From positions 1-64,000 of the forward strand of contig CACAEJ010000009.1 of the NCBI GenBank assembly GCA_902531515.1: 64,000 nt of DNA. Reading direction: 5' to 3'. Positions 1 through 9,350 of this stretch are shown here, piece by piece. Below the pieces are notes generated by a model. The model was given only the letters and a program-made list of their open reading frames with translations, was not told where the DNA came from and ran no database searches. Within the stretch, counting starts at the first letter, position 1; each line of letters starts with the position of its first letter. Position numbers and translations under genes: made by a program. This DNA comes from an uncultured Pseudohongiella sp. (lineage in GTDB: Bacteria; Pseudomonadota; Gammaproteobacteria; Pseudomonadales; Pseudohongiellaceae).

Positions 1-485
1 ACCTTAAGAAGTCTTCCCTCAGCTTCAGTAGCGCTGATTAAATTACTGCCTGGTATCAAGGAGGGTTCACTGCTTATCCTAAGGTCGCTTTGAGAGATCA
101 CATCACCTTGATCAAGCGCTCGACTAAAAACAAGCGTTTCATGTTCTCTTGTTATCTGTATTCGTAAGACTGCCTGCCAGTCTTGACCATCACAACCAAC
201 TTGAACATTTGTTCTTGTTCCAAAAGCAAAAGAAACATTAAAAGATTCCTCGCAATCAGGTACGATGAATCGCCTATCATTTGCCTGCACAGTGATACTG
301 GTTTCGTCCATTCCTTCTTGTAGCGCTACCCAATGTTTAATGGTCTGGACTAGCCTCTCTTTAGGTGTATCTTCAATCACATTGTTTTGAGAAAACACAG
401 GAAAACTTATAAAGGCCGTGCTCAAAATAATTAACAGTATCCCCTTTTTCGGCTTAAATAACTTCACAGAATTAATTAGTCTCAT
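1..485 (-). CDS. flgA: Flagellar basal body P-ring formation protein FlgA (3' part beyond window)
   Basis: Minus-strand translation MRLINSVKLFKPKKGILLIILSTAFISFPVFSQ...(signal peptide)...LVFSRALDQGDVISQSDLRIS resembles the FlgA/SAF region; divergent from flgB. Truncated at window edge, so absent from the ORF track. Confidence 0.75.
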   Translation of the reverse strand, partial: MRLINSVKLFKPKKGILLIILSTAFISFPVFSQNNVIEDTPKERLVQTIKHWVALQEGMDETSITVQANDRRFIVPDCEESFNVSFAFGTRTNVQVGCDGQDWQAVLRIQITREHETLVFSRALDQGDVISQSDLRISSEPSLIPGSNLISATEAEGRLLK

Positions 486-556
486 ATCAAATAGTTTAAA
501 GAAAAAGATATGCCAACGCTATTGTTCTTCTACCGTTGCCGCATTCGCCGCTTTTT

Positions 557-572
557 AGCCACGTTCGTGCCG
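557..572 (-). promoter_or_regulatory. possible sigma54 promoter for flgA
   Basis: Minus strand reads CGGCACGAACGTGGCT: GG and GC elements at sigma54 spacing (12 nt from GG to GC), but weak -24/-12 context. Confidence 0.3.
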
Positions 573-690
573 CTTTCAAAATTAAAGCTTGTGCATGCCC
601 AGGGAATTTTCAAGCTTCTATTATCATTCTATATCGTAATTTTTCCTTTAAAGTGAAGGATTTATAAATAAACGTCATAAATTTCGGATC

Positions 691-707
691 TTGGCACGCT
701 TTATGCT
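691..707 (+). promoter_or_regulatory. sigma54 (-24/-12) promoter upstream of flgB
   Basis: TTGGCACGCTTTATGCT; near-perfect match to TTGGCACG-N4-TTGCW spacing, about 84 bp before the flgB ATG. Confidence 0.8.
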
Positions 708-790
708 CCTTAGCTTTTAGATATTAAAAGAACTGGTTGGGCGTATGGTCCAAAATAATTTTGCTAGCTGGATTCGGAAGACAGAAGATT

Positions 791-1210
791 ATGACTAGAT
801 CTATTGATGATTATTTTGCTTTTAATCACGCAGCTCTGACAGTTAAGAATCAGAGGTTGGAGTTGATTTCTGGGAATATTGCTAACGCATCTACTCCGGG
901 TTTTAAAGCCAAGGATCTAGACTTCGCAGGGCTCCTTCGCAAATCTTTTGATTCACGCGCTGCCGAAACTGATCTTTCAATGACCGTAACAGATACAGAC
1001 CATATGGGTTATTTCTCTGGGCCGGCATGGTCAGATACAGAGTCGGGTGTCACCTATTATGTTCCGCTAGCGCCAAGTTTAGATAACAACACCGTGGAGA
1101 TTGGGGTAGAGCAGGCAAGGTACGGCCGCGCTGTTGCTGATTATCAAGCATCTCTGCAATTTGTGGAAGATAAAATCTCAGGTTTGAGAAAGGCATTTAG
1201 AGGAGAGTAA
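791..1210 (+). CDS. flgB: Flagellar basal-body rod protein FlgB
   Basis: MTRSIDDYFAFNHAALTVKNQRLELISGNIANASTPGFKAKDLDF; the ATG at 791 fits the family better than the upstream TTG at 737. Confidence 0.93.
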   Translation: MTRSIDDYFAFNHAALTVKNQRLELISGNIANASTPGFKAKDLDFAGLLRKSFDSRAAETDLSMTVTDTDHMGYFSGPAWSDTESGVTYYVPLAPSLDNNTVEIGVEQARYGRAVADYQASLQFVEDKISGLRKAFRGE

Positions 1211-1213
1211 TTC

Positions 1214-1639
1214 ATGTCATTCGAGAGAATTATGGCGATAGGCGGTACAGGCTTAAATGCTCAACTGGTACGCATGAATGCAACGGCTAGTAATCTAGCA
1301 AACGTAGGTGTTGTGTCAGGGTCAGCAGAGGGGGCATTTCGGGCGCAGCGTCCGGTATTCTCCGCTCTATTGCAAGGTGAGACCGCTGGCGGATTTCAAA
1401 ACTTAGCGGGTGGTGTTCGCATAGATCGTATCGTGACTGATACTAAACCGATCGAACAAATATATGAGCCTGGTAATTCTCTGGCCAATGAAGATGGGTA
1501 TGTTTTTGCATCAAACGTCAGTGAGATAGAAGAGCTAGTAGATATGCTAGATGCTTCGAGGGCTTACCAGAACAATGTTGAGGTCATTAGTACTGCGAAG
1601 GATTTGATGATTAGGACCTTGGATATCATTAACGCGTAA
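1214..1639 (+). CDS. flgC: Flagellar basal-body rod protein FlgC
   Basis: NATASNLANVGVVSGSAEGAFRAQRPVF...MLDASRAYQNNVEVISTAKDLMIRTLDI; position after flgB. Confidence 0.93.
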   Translation: MSFERIMAIGGTGLNAQLVRMNATASNLANVGVVSGSAEGAFRAQRPVFSALLQGETAGGFQNLAGGVRIDRIVTDTKPIEQIYEPGNSLANEDGYVFASNVSEIEELVDMLDASRAYQNNVEVISTAKDLMIRTLDIINA

Positions 1640-1676
1640 TCACATCCGAGGCTAGGATAAAATTTAGGAATTTGAT

Positions 1677-2369
1677 ATGGCAAACGAACTACCACCTTTA
1701 CCGTCAAATATTTTGACTACAAAACAGTATGAGGAGCAGCAGGCTAAGCTATTGTCTAAAGAAGCGGAGCTTGATCGAGATGCTTTCCTTAAGTTATTTA
1801 CAACTCAGCTGAAGAATCAAAACCCCCTCGACCCAATGGAGAACGAAGCCTTCGTGGCACAGTTAGCGCAATTTTCCTCGCTAGAGGCTATGACAGGTGT
1901 TAGAACGTCCATGGATGCTATGGCTGAAGATTCTAAGTCATCAAGGTTTCTCCTAGGTTCGACTCTGATAGGTAAGAAGATAGAACGGTTAGGAAACTTA
2001 GTGACTATAGAATCTGGAGAGCATGTAACGTCAAAAGCAGACTTACCGGAATCGGCGGATTCGGGTGCTTTTAGTATTTACGATGCGAGTACAGATGAAC
2101 TGATCTACAAAGAATTGTTTACGAACGTGCCAGCTGGCCCCGCTGATTTGACTTGGAATGGTCAAAATCAAGACGGTGAGGAAATGCCTGCTGGGCAATA
2201 CAGGTTTGAATTTGTAACAAATAGGGATGGAATTTTATCGACTCTACCGTTGCTGAACAAACAGGCAATTGCAGCGGTGAGTTGGGATAAAGAAGTTGGA
2301 GAATTGAAAATTGAAATGGAAGACGGAAGCGTGCTTGACATAGCTGAAGTCGGACGTATCGGAAATTAA
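1677..2369 (+). CDS. flgD: Flagellar hook cap/assembly protein FlgD
   Basis: DAFLKLFTTQLKNQNPLDPMENEAFVAQLAQFSSLEAM motif. Confidence 0.95.
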   Translation: MANELPPLPSNILTTKQYEEQQAKLLSKEAELDRDAFLKLFTTQLKNQNPLDPMENEAFVAQLAQFSSLEAMTGVRTSMDAMAEDSKSSRFLLGSTLIGKKIERLGNLVTIESGEHVTSKADLPESADSGAFSIYDASTDELIYKELFTNVPAGPADLTWNGQNQDGEEMPAGQYRFEFVTNRDGILSTLPLLNKQAIAAVSWDKEVGELKIEMEDGSVLDIAEVGRIGN

Positions 2370-2387
2370 TCTAGGAGACTTACGAGA

Positions 2388-5300
2388 ATGTCATTTTATA
2401 CCTCTTTAACTGGACTTCAGGCCGCGACAACAGAGTTGTCTGTAACTTCAAATAACATTGCTAACGCCGGCACATCAGGTTTTAAAAGAGCCGATGCCGA
2501 TTTTGGCGATATTTTTGCGAGCACGCCGCTTCAAAAAGCTGGCTCAATCGCGGGCTCTGGGGTAGCTCTGAATCAGATTACTCAGCAGCATACTCAGGGT
2601 AACATCGAATTTTCGAGTAACTCTCTTGACCTAGCGATCACTGGAGATGGCTACTTTAAACTTAAAACTACAGACGGAGCCGAGTTGTATACCAGGAATG
2701 GTGGTTTCATGCTCGACGAGCAGAACCAGCTAGTAAATAGTGCTGGACAAGCGTTGCAGATTCTTCCGGTCGACTCGATAAATAATGCAAACTTTGAAGC
2801 AGACACAACTGGCTTAACAGTTCAACGTAAAACTGTAGGTGAATTTGTGCCAACGACGGAAATTAACCTAGGGTTAAACTTACCGTCCTCTGCTACCCCA
2901 ATTACAGCAGCCTTCAACAAAGACAAGCCAGATACGTATCATAAGACGACTTCCTTCACCACCTACGGTGCGAACGGAAATGCACAGCTTGCGACTATTT
3001 TTTATGTTAAAACTGCTAACCCTACTGATGCTTCCCCCTATAGCAAGTGGCAGACTTATGTGACTATAGATGGTGAAGATGTTGTATCTGCCTTAACTCA
3101 ATCTGCTGGAGCGGGAAACGATCCCCAATTCATTAATAAGTTTGGCGAAATCAAAACTCAGAAAGAACTGGACGCGTACGCAAAGCTAACGACAGATCCG
3201 GTAACCGGAGCCGCGATTAATCAAGCGGAGTACTTAATCACAGCTGGTACGACCTATCGCAAATTTTCCTTAGATAAGTTGCAGACAGCAATTCCCTCTG
3301 CGAATGCCTCTGTAACTACGGAAATACCTGCTGCTTCCTCGTACAAAGATGGACTTAATCTAACTGGCGGGAGCTCTGGGGTGAACTTTGCTACAGGTTG
3401 GACTAACGCTCAACTTCAAAACATGTTTCAGGTCAAGGTAGATGACTCGGTTTGGAGAGACATCAGCCTGCCAAGACTGATGAGCACGAGCCACCTCTCC
3501 TCAGCAACAGGTCGCCCTGGAACAGCAGGCTCACAAACACTCTCAGGAAAACAAATCGCTACAGAGTTGACCAATGAGTTGAACAAGGCCTTTGGAGATG
3601 ACAACGTCTTTGATTTTGCAGCTCTCAATACCAAGACTCTAACAATTAAGAGATATCCCGTCGGAGCAACCTCGCTCGCCGCTGCGAGTCAGTGGGTAAG
3701 CATTCCGTTGAGTGGCGGCACCGGCATACTTGAGGCGGCTAACGCTGAGAAAGGCGGCTTAGTTTTTCATGATGGAACCGGAAATAATACAACGCGTAAG
3801 GCTACTGGTTGGCAGGTCGCGGCAGCCTTAACGAACTACTTAAATTTTGTTGATGCGAAAAAGGCAGCCTGGACAGACGTCACGGTAGAGTATGATGAAA
3901 AGAATCAGGGCTTTATGGTACACCAGAGCTCTTCTCTAAAAGCCACGCCTGACATCATTCGCCTCGGGGGCAGCGATGCTGCAACTAATGCGATTTTTGG
4001 TGGCATTGGCACCCTTGCTAATGATACTGGGATTGATGACGGCTCAGCTCTTTCATATATGACGGTTAATGGATCAAAACAACTTCTCGGTAACGTTAGA
4101 GGTAATGGAACAGCGCTTACTGCAAGTAGCAGAAGATCAGGCCTCGAGGTTACTTATGCTGGGGGTAAGTTTACATTTAATAGTGGTACTACTGGAGACG
4201 CGTCTAGCATATCAATAAGGGCAACAAGTGACGGCAATGAAGCTACTCCAACATTCACCGCAGGCGGCGTAAGAGCAGGAGCATTGCTTGGATTAAGTGC
4301 AAACGGTGGTCTGACACTTACGAATAATAATAAAAATCAAATTACTCAGGCTGTTTCGTCACTGGTTGAAAATTTACCCACCGTTAGGGGTCAGGCATCA
4401 CAGCCAGCGAGATTGGTCGGGAATGCCATGGGTGTTGATACAGAACAAGCATTCAACGTGACCGGGGCAAATCAAAGTATTACGGCTGTAATAGATGGTG
4501 TAACTAATACCGTTAAACTCACGCTGGGCCAATACAATATAGATACATTTACGACCGAACTCCAGACCCAGCTAAACCGAATGGCAGACGCGAATGGAAA
4601 GACAATAAATAATGTTGTTGTTGGATTTGACTCGGCTAAAACTGCACTAACGGTCACCGGATCGACTACTTCCTCGAAGTCTTTCATCCAATTACTAGGA
4701 AGCCAAGATTGGGGTCTTACGGATGTGGATGTTGCCTTTGGATCGAGTTCGACATACGCAAAAATCGACACGGATACGCTAGCTGGCAGTAATTTATATG
4801 TAACACAGGATCCGGCAACGGGACTGTGGAAGGAGAGCGTCGACAAAGCAGATTTTGATGCTGGAGACATTCCTTACTGGACACCGATCTTCTTGGATAG
4901 GGGTGAAATCACCTTTGACACTTCAGGGGCGTTAGTTTCTCCTCAAGCTAAATACAATCTGGAGAGTAACAAAGCGACGGGTACGACAATTCAATTGGCG
5001 TATACTGGAAGTACGCAATACAACTCAGCATTCGCAGCAATATCACAGTCGCAAAATGGTAAGCCAGAGGGTGACATCAATGGTATCAGCATCAATGATG
5101 ATGGTCTGATAGTTGCGAGCTACTCGAATGGAACTCAAAAGTCCCTCGGTAAAATTGTAATCGCGAATTTTAACTCAAACTCCGGTCTAACTCAGATTGG
5201 TGACGCTGCATGGACGGCCTCAGGAAAATCCGGTCCTGAAAGATTGGGCGAGGCGGGTTCAGCAGGATTTGGGACCATTCGCGCAGGTTCGCGAGAAAGG

Positions 5301-5426
5301 TCGAATGTAGATTTAACGAACGAGCTGGTTGACCTGATTGCCGCACAGAGAAATTTTCAGGCAAATGCGAAGGCAATTGAAACCAATACTGCCATGACCA
5401 GCGCAATCATAAACATTCGTGGGTAA
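2388..5426 (+). CDS. flgE: Flagellar hook protein FlgE, unusually long (1012 aa)
   Basis: N-term MSFYTSLTGLQAATTELSVTSNNIANAGTSGFKRADADFGDIF; C-term NVDLTNELVDLIAAQRNFQANAKAIETNTAM. Confidence 0.95.
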   Translation: MSFYTSLTGLQAATTELSVTSNNIANAGTSGFKRADADFGDIFASTPLQKAGSIAGSGVALNQITQQHTQGNIEFSSNSLDLAITGDGYFKLKTTDGAELYTRNGGFMLDEQNQLVNSAGQALQILPVDSINNANFEADTTGLTVQRKTVGEFVPTTEINLGLNLPSSATPITAAFNKDKPDTYHKTTSFTTYGANGNAQLATIFYVKTANPTDASPYSKWQTYVTIDGEDVVSALTQSAGAGNDPQFINKFGEIKTQKELDAYAKLTTDPVTGAAINQAEYLITAGTTYRKFSLDKLQTAIPSANASVTTEIPAASSYKDGLNLTGGSSGVNFATGWTNAQLQNMFQVKVDDSVWRDISLPRLMSTSHLSSATGRPGTAGSQTLSGKQIATELTNELNKAFGDDNVFDFAALNTKTLTIKRYPVGATSLAAASQWVSIPLSGGTGILEAANAEKGGLVFHDGTGNNTTRKATGWQVAAALTNYLNFVDAKKAAWTDVTVEYDEKNQGFMVHQSSSLKATPDIIRLGGSDAATNAIFGGIGTLANDTGIDDGSALSYMTVNGSKQLLGNVRGNGTALTASSRRSGLEVTYAGGKFTFNSGTTGDASSISIRATSDGNEATPTFTAGGVRAGALLGLSANGGLTLTNNNKNQITQAVSSLVENLPTVRGQASQPARLVGNAMGVDTEQAFNVTGANQSITAVIDGVTNTVKLTLGQYNIDTFTTELQTQLNRMADANGKTINNVVVGFDSAKTALTVTGSTTSSKSFIQLLGSQDWGLTDVDVAFGSSSTYAKIDTDTLAGSNLYVTQDPATGLWKESVDKADFDAGDIPYWTPIFLDRGEITFDTSGALVSPQAKYNLESNKATGTTIQLAYTGSTQYNSAFAAISQSQNGKPEGDINGISINDDGLIVASYSNGTQKSLGKIVIANFNSNSGLTQIGDAAWTASGKSGPERLGEAGSAGFGTIRAGSRERSNVDLTNELVDLIAAQRNFQANAKAIETNTAMTSAIINIRG

Positions 5427-5452
5427 TGAATCAGCTTTAGGGGCAAATATCG

Positions 5453-6235
5453 ATGGATAAACTAGTATTTACATCCCTAAGTGGAGCCAAGACTGGAACG
5501 ATTCAGCGCACAATGCTGACCAACGATCTGGCCAATGTCTCGACTGTTGGGTTCAAACGAGCCTCGTTTCAGCGAGCCGTTCCCGCCCAGTTAGATGGCC
5601 CTGGTTTCGCTGTTCGCTTTCAACCTTTGGTAGAAAACAGGACAGACATTGTAGATCTAAAGTCTGGCACACGAATCGATACGGGTAACCCGCTTGATGT
5701 AGCAATGAATGATCAAACAGTGATGGGTGTTCTGACGGAACAAGGGCAATTAGCCTTCACTCGAAGAGGTGACCTTAGAGTTTCGGAACTTGGTTTTCTT
5801 GAAACTGCTAACGGCTATCTGGTTGCTGGCGAAGCTGGTGGTCCTATAACTGTTCCTGAAGGTGGAAGCCCTACTATAACTCCCGATGGCACTGTGTTTT
5901 TTAATGCGGCCTTAGCAGATCCTGCAGCGGCTGCAGCGCCACCGGTCCAAATTGGTCAGATTTTAATTAGGGATGCTTCTGGGACAACTTTGCAAAGGCG
6001 CCTCGATGGCTTGTATGAGCAACTTGGAGCAAATGGGGCAGGCGGTGATATCGCTCAGGGTCCAGAGATAGCTTCACTATCAACAGGAGCGCTTGAGGGT
6101 AGTAATGTTAATCCAGTCGAGGTTTTAGTGAGCCTGATGGATTATTACAGATCGTTCGAAACTCAGATGAAATTGGTTAAAAGTGCAGAAGAGTTGGATC
6201 AGTCGGGAACACGCCTGATGCAAACTGCCAACTAA
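5453..6235 (+). CDS. flgF: Flagellar basal-body rod protein FlgF
   Basis: Rod-protein N- and C-terminal motifs; position between flgE and flgG. Confidence 0.93.
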   Translation: MDKLVFTSLSGAKTGTIQRTMLTNDLANVSTVGFKRASFQRAVPAQLDGPGFAVRFQPLVENRTDIVDLKSGTRIDTGNPLDVAMNDQTVMGVLTEQGQLAFTRRGDLRVSELGFLETANGYLVAGEAGGPITVPEGGSPTITPDGTVFFNAALADPAAAAAPPVQIGQILIRDASGTTLQRRLDGLYEQLGANGAGGDIAQGPEIASLSTGALEGSNVNPVEVLVSLMDYYRSFETQMKLVKSAEELDQSGTRLMQTAN

Positions 6236-6251
6236 ACTTAAGGGGAATAAA

Positions 6252-7037
6252 ATGGACGCTTCAATGTGGATTGCAAAAACTGGATTATCTGCTCAGTCGA
6301 CCAGAATGTCAGTAATTGCAAATAATTTAGCGAACGTAAACACGGTTGGATTTAAGAAAGACCGCGCGAATTTTGAAGATCTTTTGTATCAGAGAATAGT
6401 TCAAGCAGGCGCCCAGGCTGATGTTTTAGCGCAAACCCCAACGGGTTTGATGCTTGGAACCGGTTCACGGGTGGTTTCCACCGAGAAAATACATCGCCAG
6501 GGCAATATGGTCTCCACCGAGAACGCGCTGGATTTGGCGATCAGTGGAGACGGATTCTTTGCTATTCAGCAGGCTGATGGAACCATAGCCTATACAAGAG
6601 ATGGATCCTTCAAACGTTCCAACTTGGGAGCACTAGTAACGGCATCAGGTCAGACAACTATTCCCGCGATTAACCTCCCTCAGCAAGCTATCAGTATCGC
6701 TGTTGGAAGGGATGGCACAGTAACTGCTGAGCTCGCCGCTGGAGGTGGAGCTGTCCAAGTTGGACAATTACAGATCACACGATTCGTTAACCCTGCCGGA
6801 TTGAGGGCAATGGGCCGTAACTTGTATGCAGAATCAAATGCGAGTGGTCCTGCGATAGTTGGTATTCCTGGCGATCAGGGAGCCGGTATGATCACGCAAG
6901 GTTCTTTAGAACAATCTAACGTAAATGTTGTCGAAGAAATGGTGAATATGATCGAAACACAAAGAGCTTACGAGATTAATTCAAAAGCCATTTCCGCAGC
7001 AGACGGCATGCTTAGATTTTTGAATCAAAACTTATAA
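6252..7037 (+). CDS. flgG: Flagellar distal rod protein FlgG
   Basis: MWIAKTGLSAQSTRMSVIANNLANVNTVGFKKDRANFEDLLYQ...LEQSNVNVVEEMVNMIETQRAYEINSKAI. Confidence 0.97.
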   Translation: MDASMWIAKTGLSAQSTRMSVIANNLANVNTVGFKKDRANFEDLLYQRIVQAGAQADVLAQTPTGLMLGTGSRVVSTEKIHRQGNMVSTENALDLAISGDGFFAIQQADGTIAYTRDGSFKRSNLGALVTASGQTTIPAINLPQQAISIAVGRDGTVTAELAAGGGAVQVGQLQITRFVNPAGLRAMGRNLYAESNASGPAIVGIPGDQGAGMITQGSLEQSNVNVVEEMVNMIETQRAYEINSKAISAADGMLRFLNQNL

Positions 7038-7053
7038 CACCGAGTTAGGATAA

Positions 7054-7740
7054 ATGATGAAATTTCGTGAAGTATCAATTTGTCTGTTCAGCATCCTTTC
7101 AATAGGCTGTTCGTCTTCTCAGCTGATTACCGGAGCCGGGCTTGATGATTTTGAGATTATCTATCCTGAACCGAGTCTAGCGCCAGCGAGGATAACGGGT
7201 TCGATTATGGATAACGGAGCCTCTTTGTACCCAGCGGGACGTGCCTATGCGGCTGGAACCGTTAGGGTAGGGGATATTGTGACTATCCTGCTCAACGAAT
7301 CTGCGCAGGCGACTCGAGAGAACGGATTGGCAACTGAGAGAGTTTCGGTAAATAATCTTACGCCGGGGGTATTTGGAGACCAAACTTTGTTTGACGAGTA
7401 TGCGAACCTTGGTGAACTTGGATCTACTATTAGTAGTAACGGAACCGGAACTGCAGGCCAATCTGCTACTTTAACAGGCAGTATTTCGGCTGTTGTGACA
7501 GAAGTCATGAGTAATGGTAATTTAGTTGTGTTCGGAGAAAAGCAACTGGAGTTAAACGAGGGTAGTGAGTACATAAGAGTTCGTGGTGTTGTAAGGCCAG
7601 AAGATATCCAGCCAAACAACACGATATTATCTCGTCGACTCGCAAACGCTCAATTTTCATATAGCGGAGCCGGAGAGCTAGCTCGATCTACTCGTGTTCC
7701 ACCTATAACCAATATTTTATTTGGCTTATGGCCTTTTTAG
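7054..7740 (+). CDS. flgH: Flagellar L-ring lipoprotein FlgH
   Basis: Lipobox LSIGCSS; VGDIVTILLNESAQATRENG; GNLVVFGEKQLELNEGSEYIRVRGVVRPEDI. Confidence 0.96.
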   Translation: MMKFREVSICLFSILSIGCSSSQLITGAGLDDFEIIYPEPSLAPARITGSIMDNGASLYPAGRAYAAGTVRVGDIVTILLNESAQATRENGLATERVSVNNLTPGVFGDQTLFDEYANLGELGSTISSNGTGTAGQSATLTGSISAVVTEVMSNGNLVVFGEKQLELNEGSEYIRVRGVVRPEDIQPNNTILSRRLANAQFSYSGAGELARSTRVPPITNILFGLWPF

Positions 7741-7758
7741 GTTGAGGAATAATTAAAG

Positions 7759-8922
7759 ATGCAACCAAAGTTTTCAAAAATCATAAGTTGTACATTGGTC
7801 ATGGCTCTAATGATCAACGTAAGCCATGCTGATCGAATTAAAGATATAGCCGACGTTGCAGGTGTCCGGAGCAATCAGTTGATCGGTTATGGTCTAGTGG
7901 GAGGTCTCTCTGGGACTGGAGACGGTAGAGATCTTCGGGTAACCGGGCAGAGTCTAACTTCTCTACTATCCGGACTAGGAGTAAGTGTTGATGGACCTGT
8001 ATCGGAATTTGATTTAGGCGAGAATATAGTGCGACTGGCTGAGCAGCAGGCGCAGCAGCCACTGCAAACTGACAATCTGGCGGCGGTATTGGTGACTGCT
8101 GAGGTACCACCATTTGCAAAACCGGGCCAGAGAATTGATGTCAATGTATCCACTGTCGGTTCTGCAGAGAGCCTTCGAGGTGGCAACCTGATCTTAACCG
8201 AATTGCGAGGAATAGATGGTGAAGTTTATGCGCTTGCGCAAGGACCTCTCACGGTAACTGGAGTCGCTGTAGATGCGGCGGGAGGCGCCGTTGAGATAGG
8301 TGTGCCTACTTCTGGTCGCATACCAAATGGAGCAATTGTTGAGAGATTAATTCCATCGTCCTTCGAGACGACGGAGAACATAATTCTGAACCTAAGAGAT
8401 TCTGACTTCAGCACGTCGACAGCGATAGCAGCTGTGATTAATGATACATATGGAGCTGGAACAGCGACTCCACTTGACGCTGTTTCGGTTGTGATACGCG
8501 GCCCTCAGGATATGAGTCAGAAGGTTGCTTTCCTTGGCGACATAGAGCTAATGGAGGTAGCCACGGCGGACCCTGTTGCCCGGGTGGTTATAAACTCAAG
8601 AACTGGGACTGCAGTGATTAATAGATCTGTGCGAGTTGGTGCGGCGGCTGTTTCCCATGGCACCTTGATGGTAAGGATCGACGCCTTTAACGAGGTCAGT
8701 CAGCCGAACGCGTTTGCAGATGGGGACACAGTGCCCGTGCAGAACGCGGAAATCGAAGTGACAGAAGAGGATAGTCAGATGTTCGTTTTTGAGCCCGGAA
8801 TAGAGTTACAGGAAATTGTGGATGCAGTTAATCAAGTCGGCGCATCTCCTTCAGCTCTTATAGCAATCTTGGAGGCTCTTAAGAGGGCAGGCAGCCTTAA
8901 AGCCGAGCTAGTGGTGATCTAA
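7759..8922 (+). CDS. flgI: Flagellar P-ring protein FlgI
   Basis: DRIKDIADVAGVRSNQLIGYGLVGGLSGTGDGRD...LQEIVDAVNQVGASPSALIAILEALKRAGSLKAELVVI. Confidence 0.97.
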   Translation: MQPKFSKIISCTLVMALMINVSHADRIKDIADVAGVRSNQLIGYGLVGGLSGTGDGRDLRVTGQSLTSLLSGLGVSVDGPVSEFDLGENIVRLAEQQAQQPLQTDNLAAVLVTAEVPPFAKPGQRIDVNVSTVGSAESLRGGNLILTELRGIDGEVYALAQGPLTVTGVAVDAAGGAVEIGVPTSGRIPNGAIVERLIPSSFETTENIILNLRDSDFSTSTAIAAVINDTYGAGTATPLDAVSVVIRGPQDMSQKVAFLGDIELMEVATADPVARVVINSRTGTAVINRSVRVGAAAVSHGTLMVRIDAFNEVSQPNAFADGDTVPVQNAEIEVTEEDSQMFVFEPGIELQEIVDAVNQVGASPSALIAILEALKRAGSLKAELVVI

Positions 8923-9255
8923 ATGGCAGGAATTAATAATTTTGTAGCGACCCGGTATGACTTTCAAGGCCTATCCAGTTTGAAAGCAAATGAAACTAAA
9001 ACTAGGGAAGAGGCAAGGGAAATTAATGCAAAGGTTGCAGCTGAATTTGAATCAATGTTTCTTAAGTTAGTGACTGATTCAATGCGCTCTTCTATTGAAC
9101 CTCTTAAAAGTGATTTGCTGAAAAATGATGCGATGGATTTGTTTGATGGCATGTTCTATGACGAACTATCGCATAAGATTGCAAACTCCCAAGGTTTGGG
9201 CTTATTAGAATGGCTTAACGACATTTCAGATCGACGAGCAGTTAACGCTGATTGA
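8923..9255 (+). CDS. flgJ: FlgJ-like rod-binding protein lacking the muramidase domain
   Basis: 110 aa; EFESMFLKLVTDSMRSSI...DLFDGMFYDELSHKIANSQGLGL; no C-terminal glucosaminidase domain. Confidence 0.88.
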   Translation: MAGINNFVATRYDFQGLSSLKANETKTREEAREINAKVAAEFESMFLKLVTDSMRSSIEPLKSDLLKNDAMDLFDGMFYDELSHKIANSQGLGLLEWLNDISDRRAVNAD

Positions 9256-9350
9256 GAGCCAACTTTTTGAAATTGTAAGAGGTAAGATTAGATCTAAAGT
9301 ATCAGTCTGCTTCTTAAACTAAATAGTTTACGTGGGTAATAAAAGAGACG

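Noticed and set aside
4472-4870. Antisense ORF inside flgE (also 7245-7622, 10139-10480, 22378-22791, 30651-31040, 34507-34803, 46030-46503, 48793-49191)
   Set aside because: These lie opposite strongly supported flagellar/metabolic genes, have no recognisable domains, and look like shadow ORFs.
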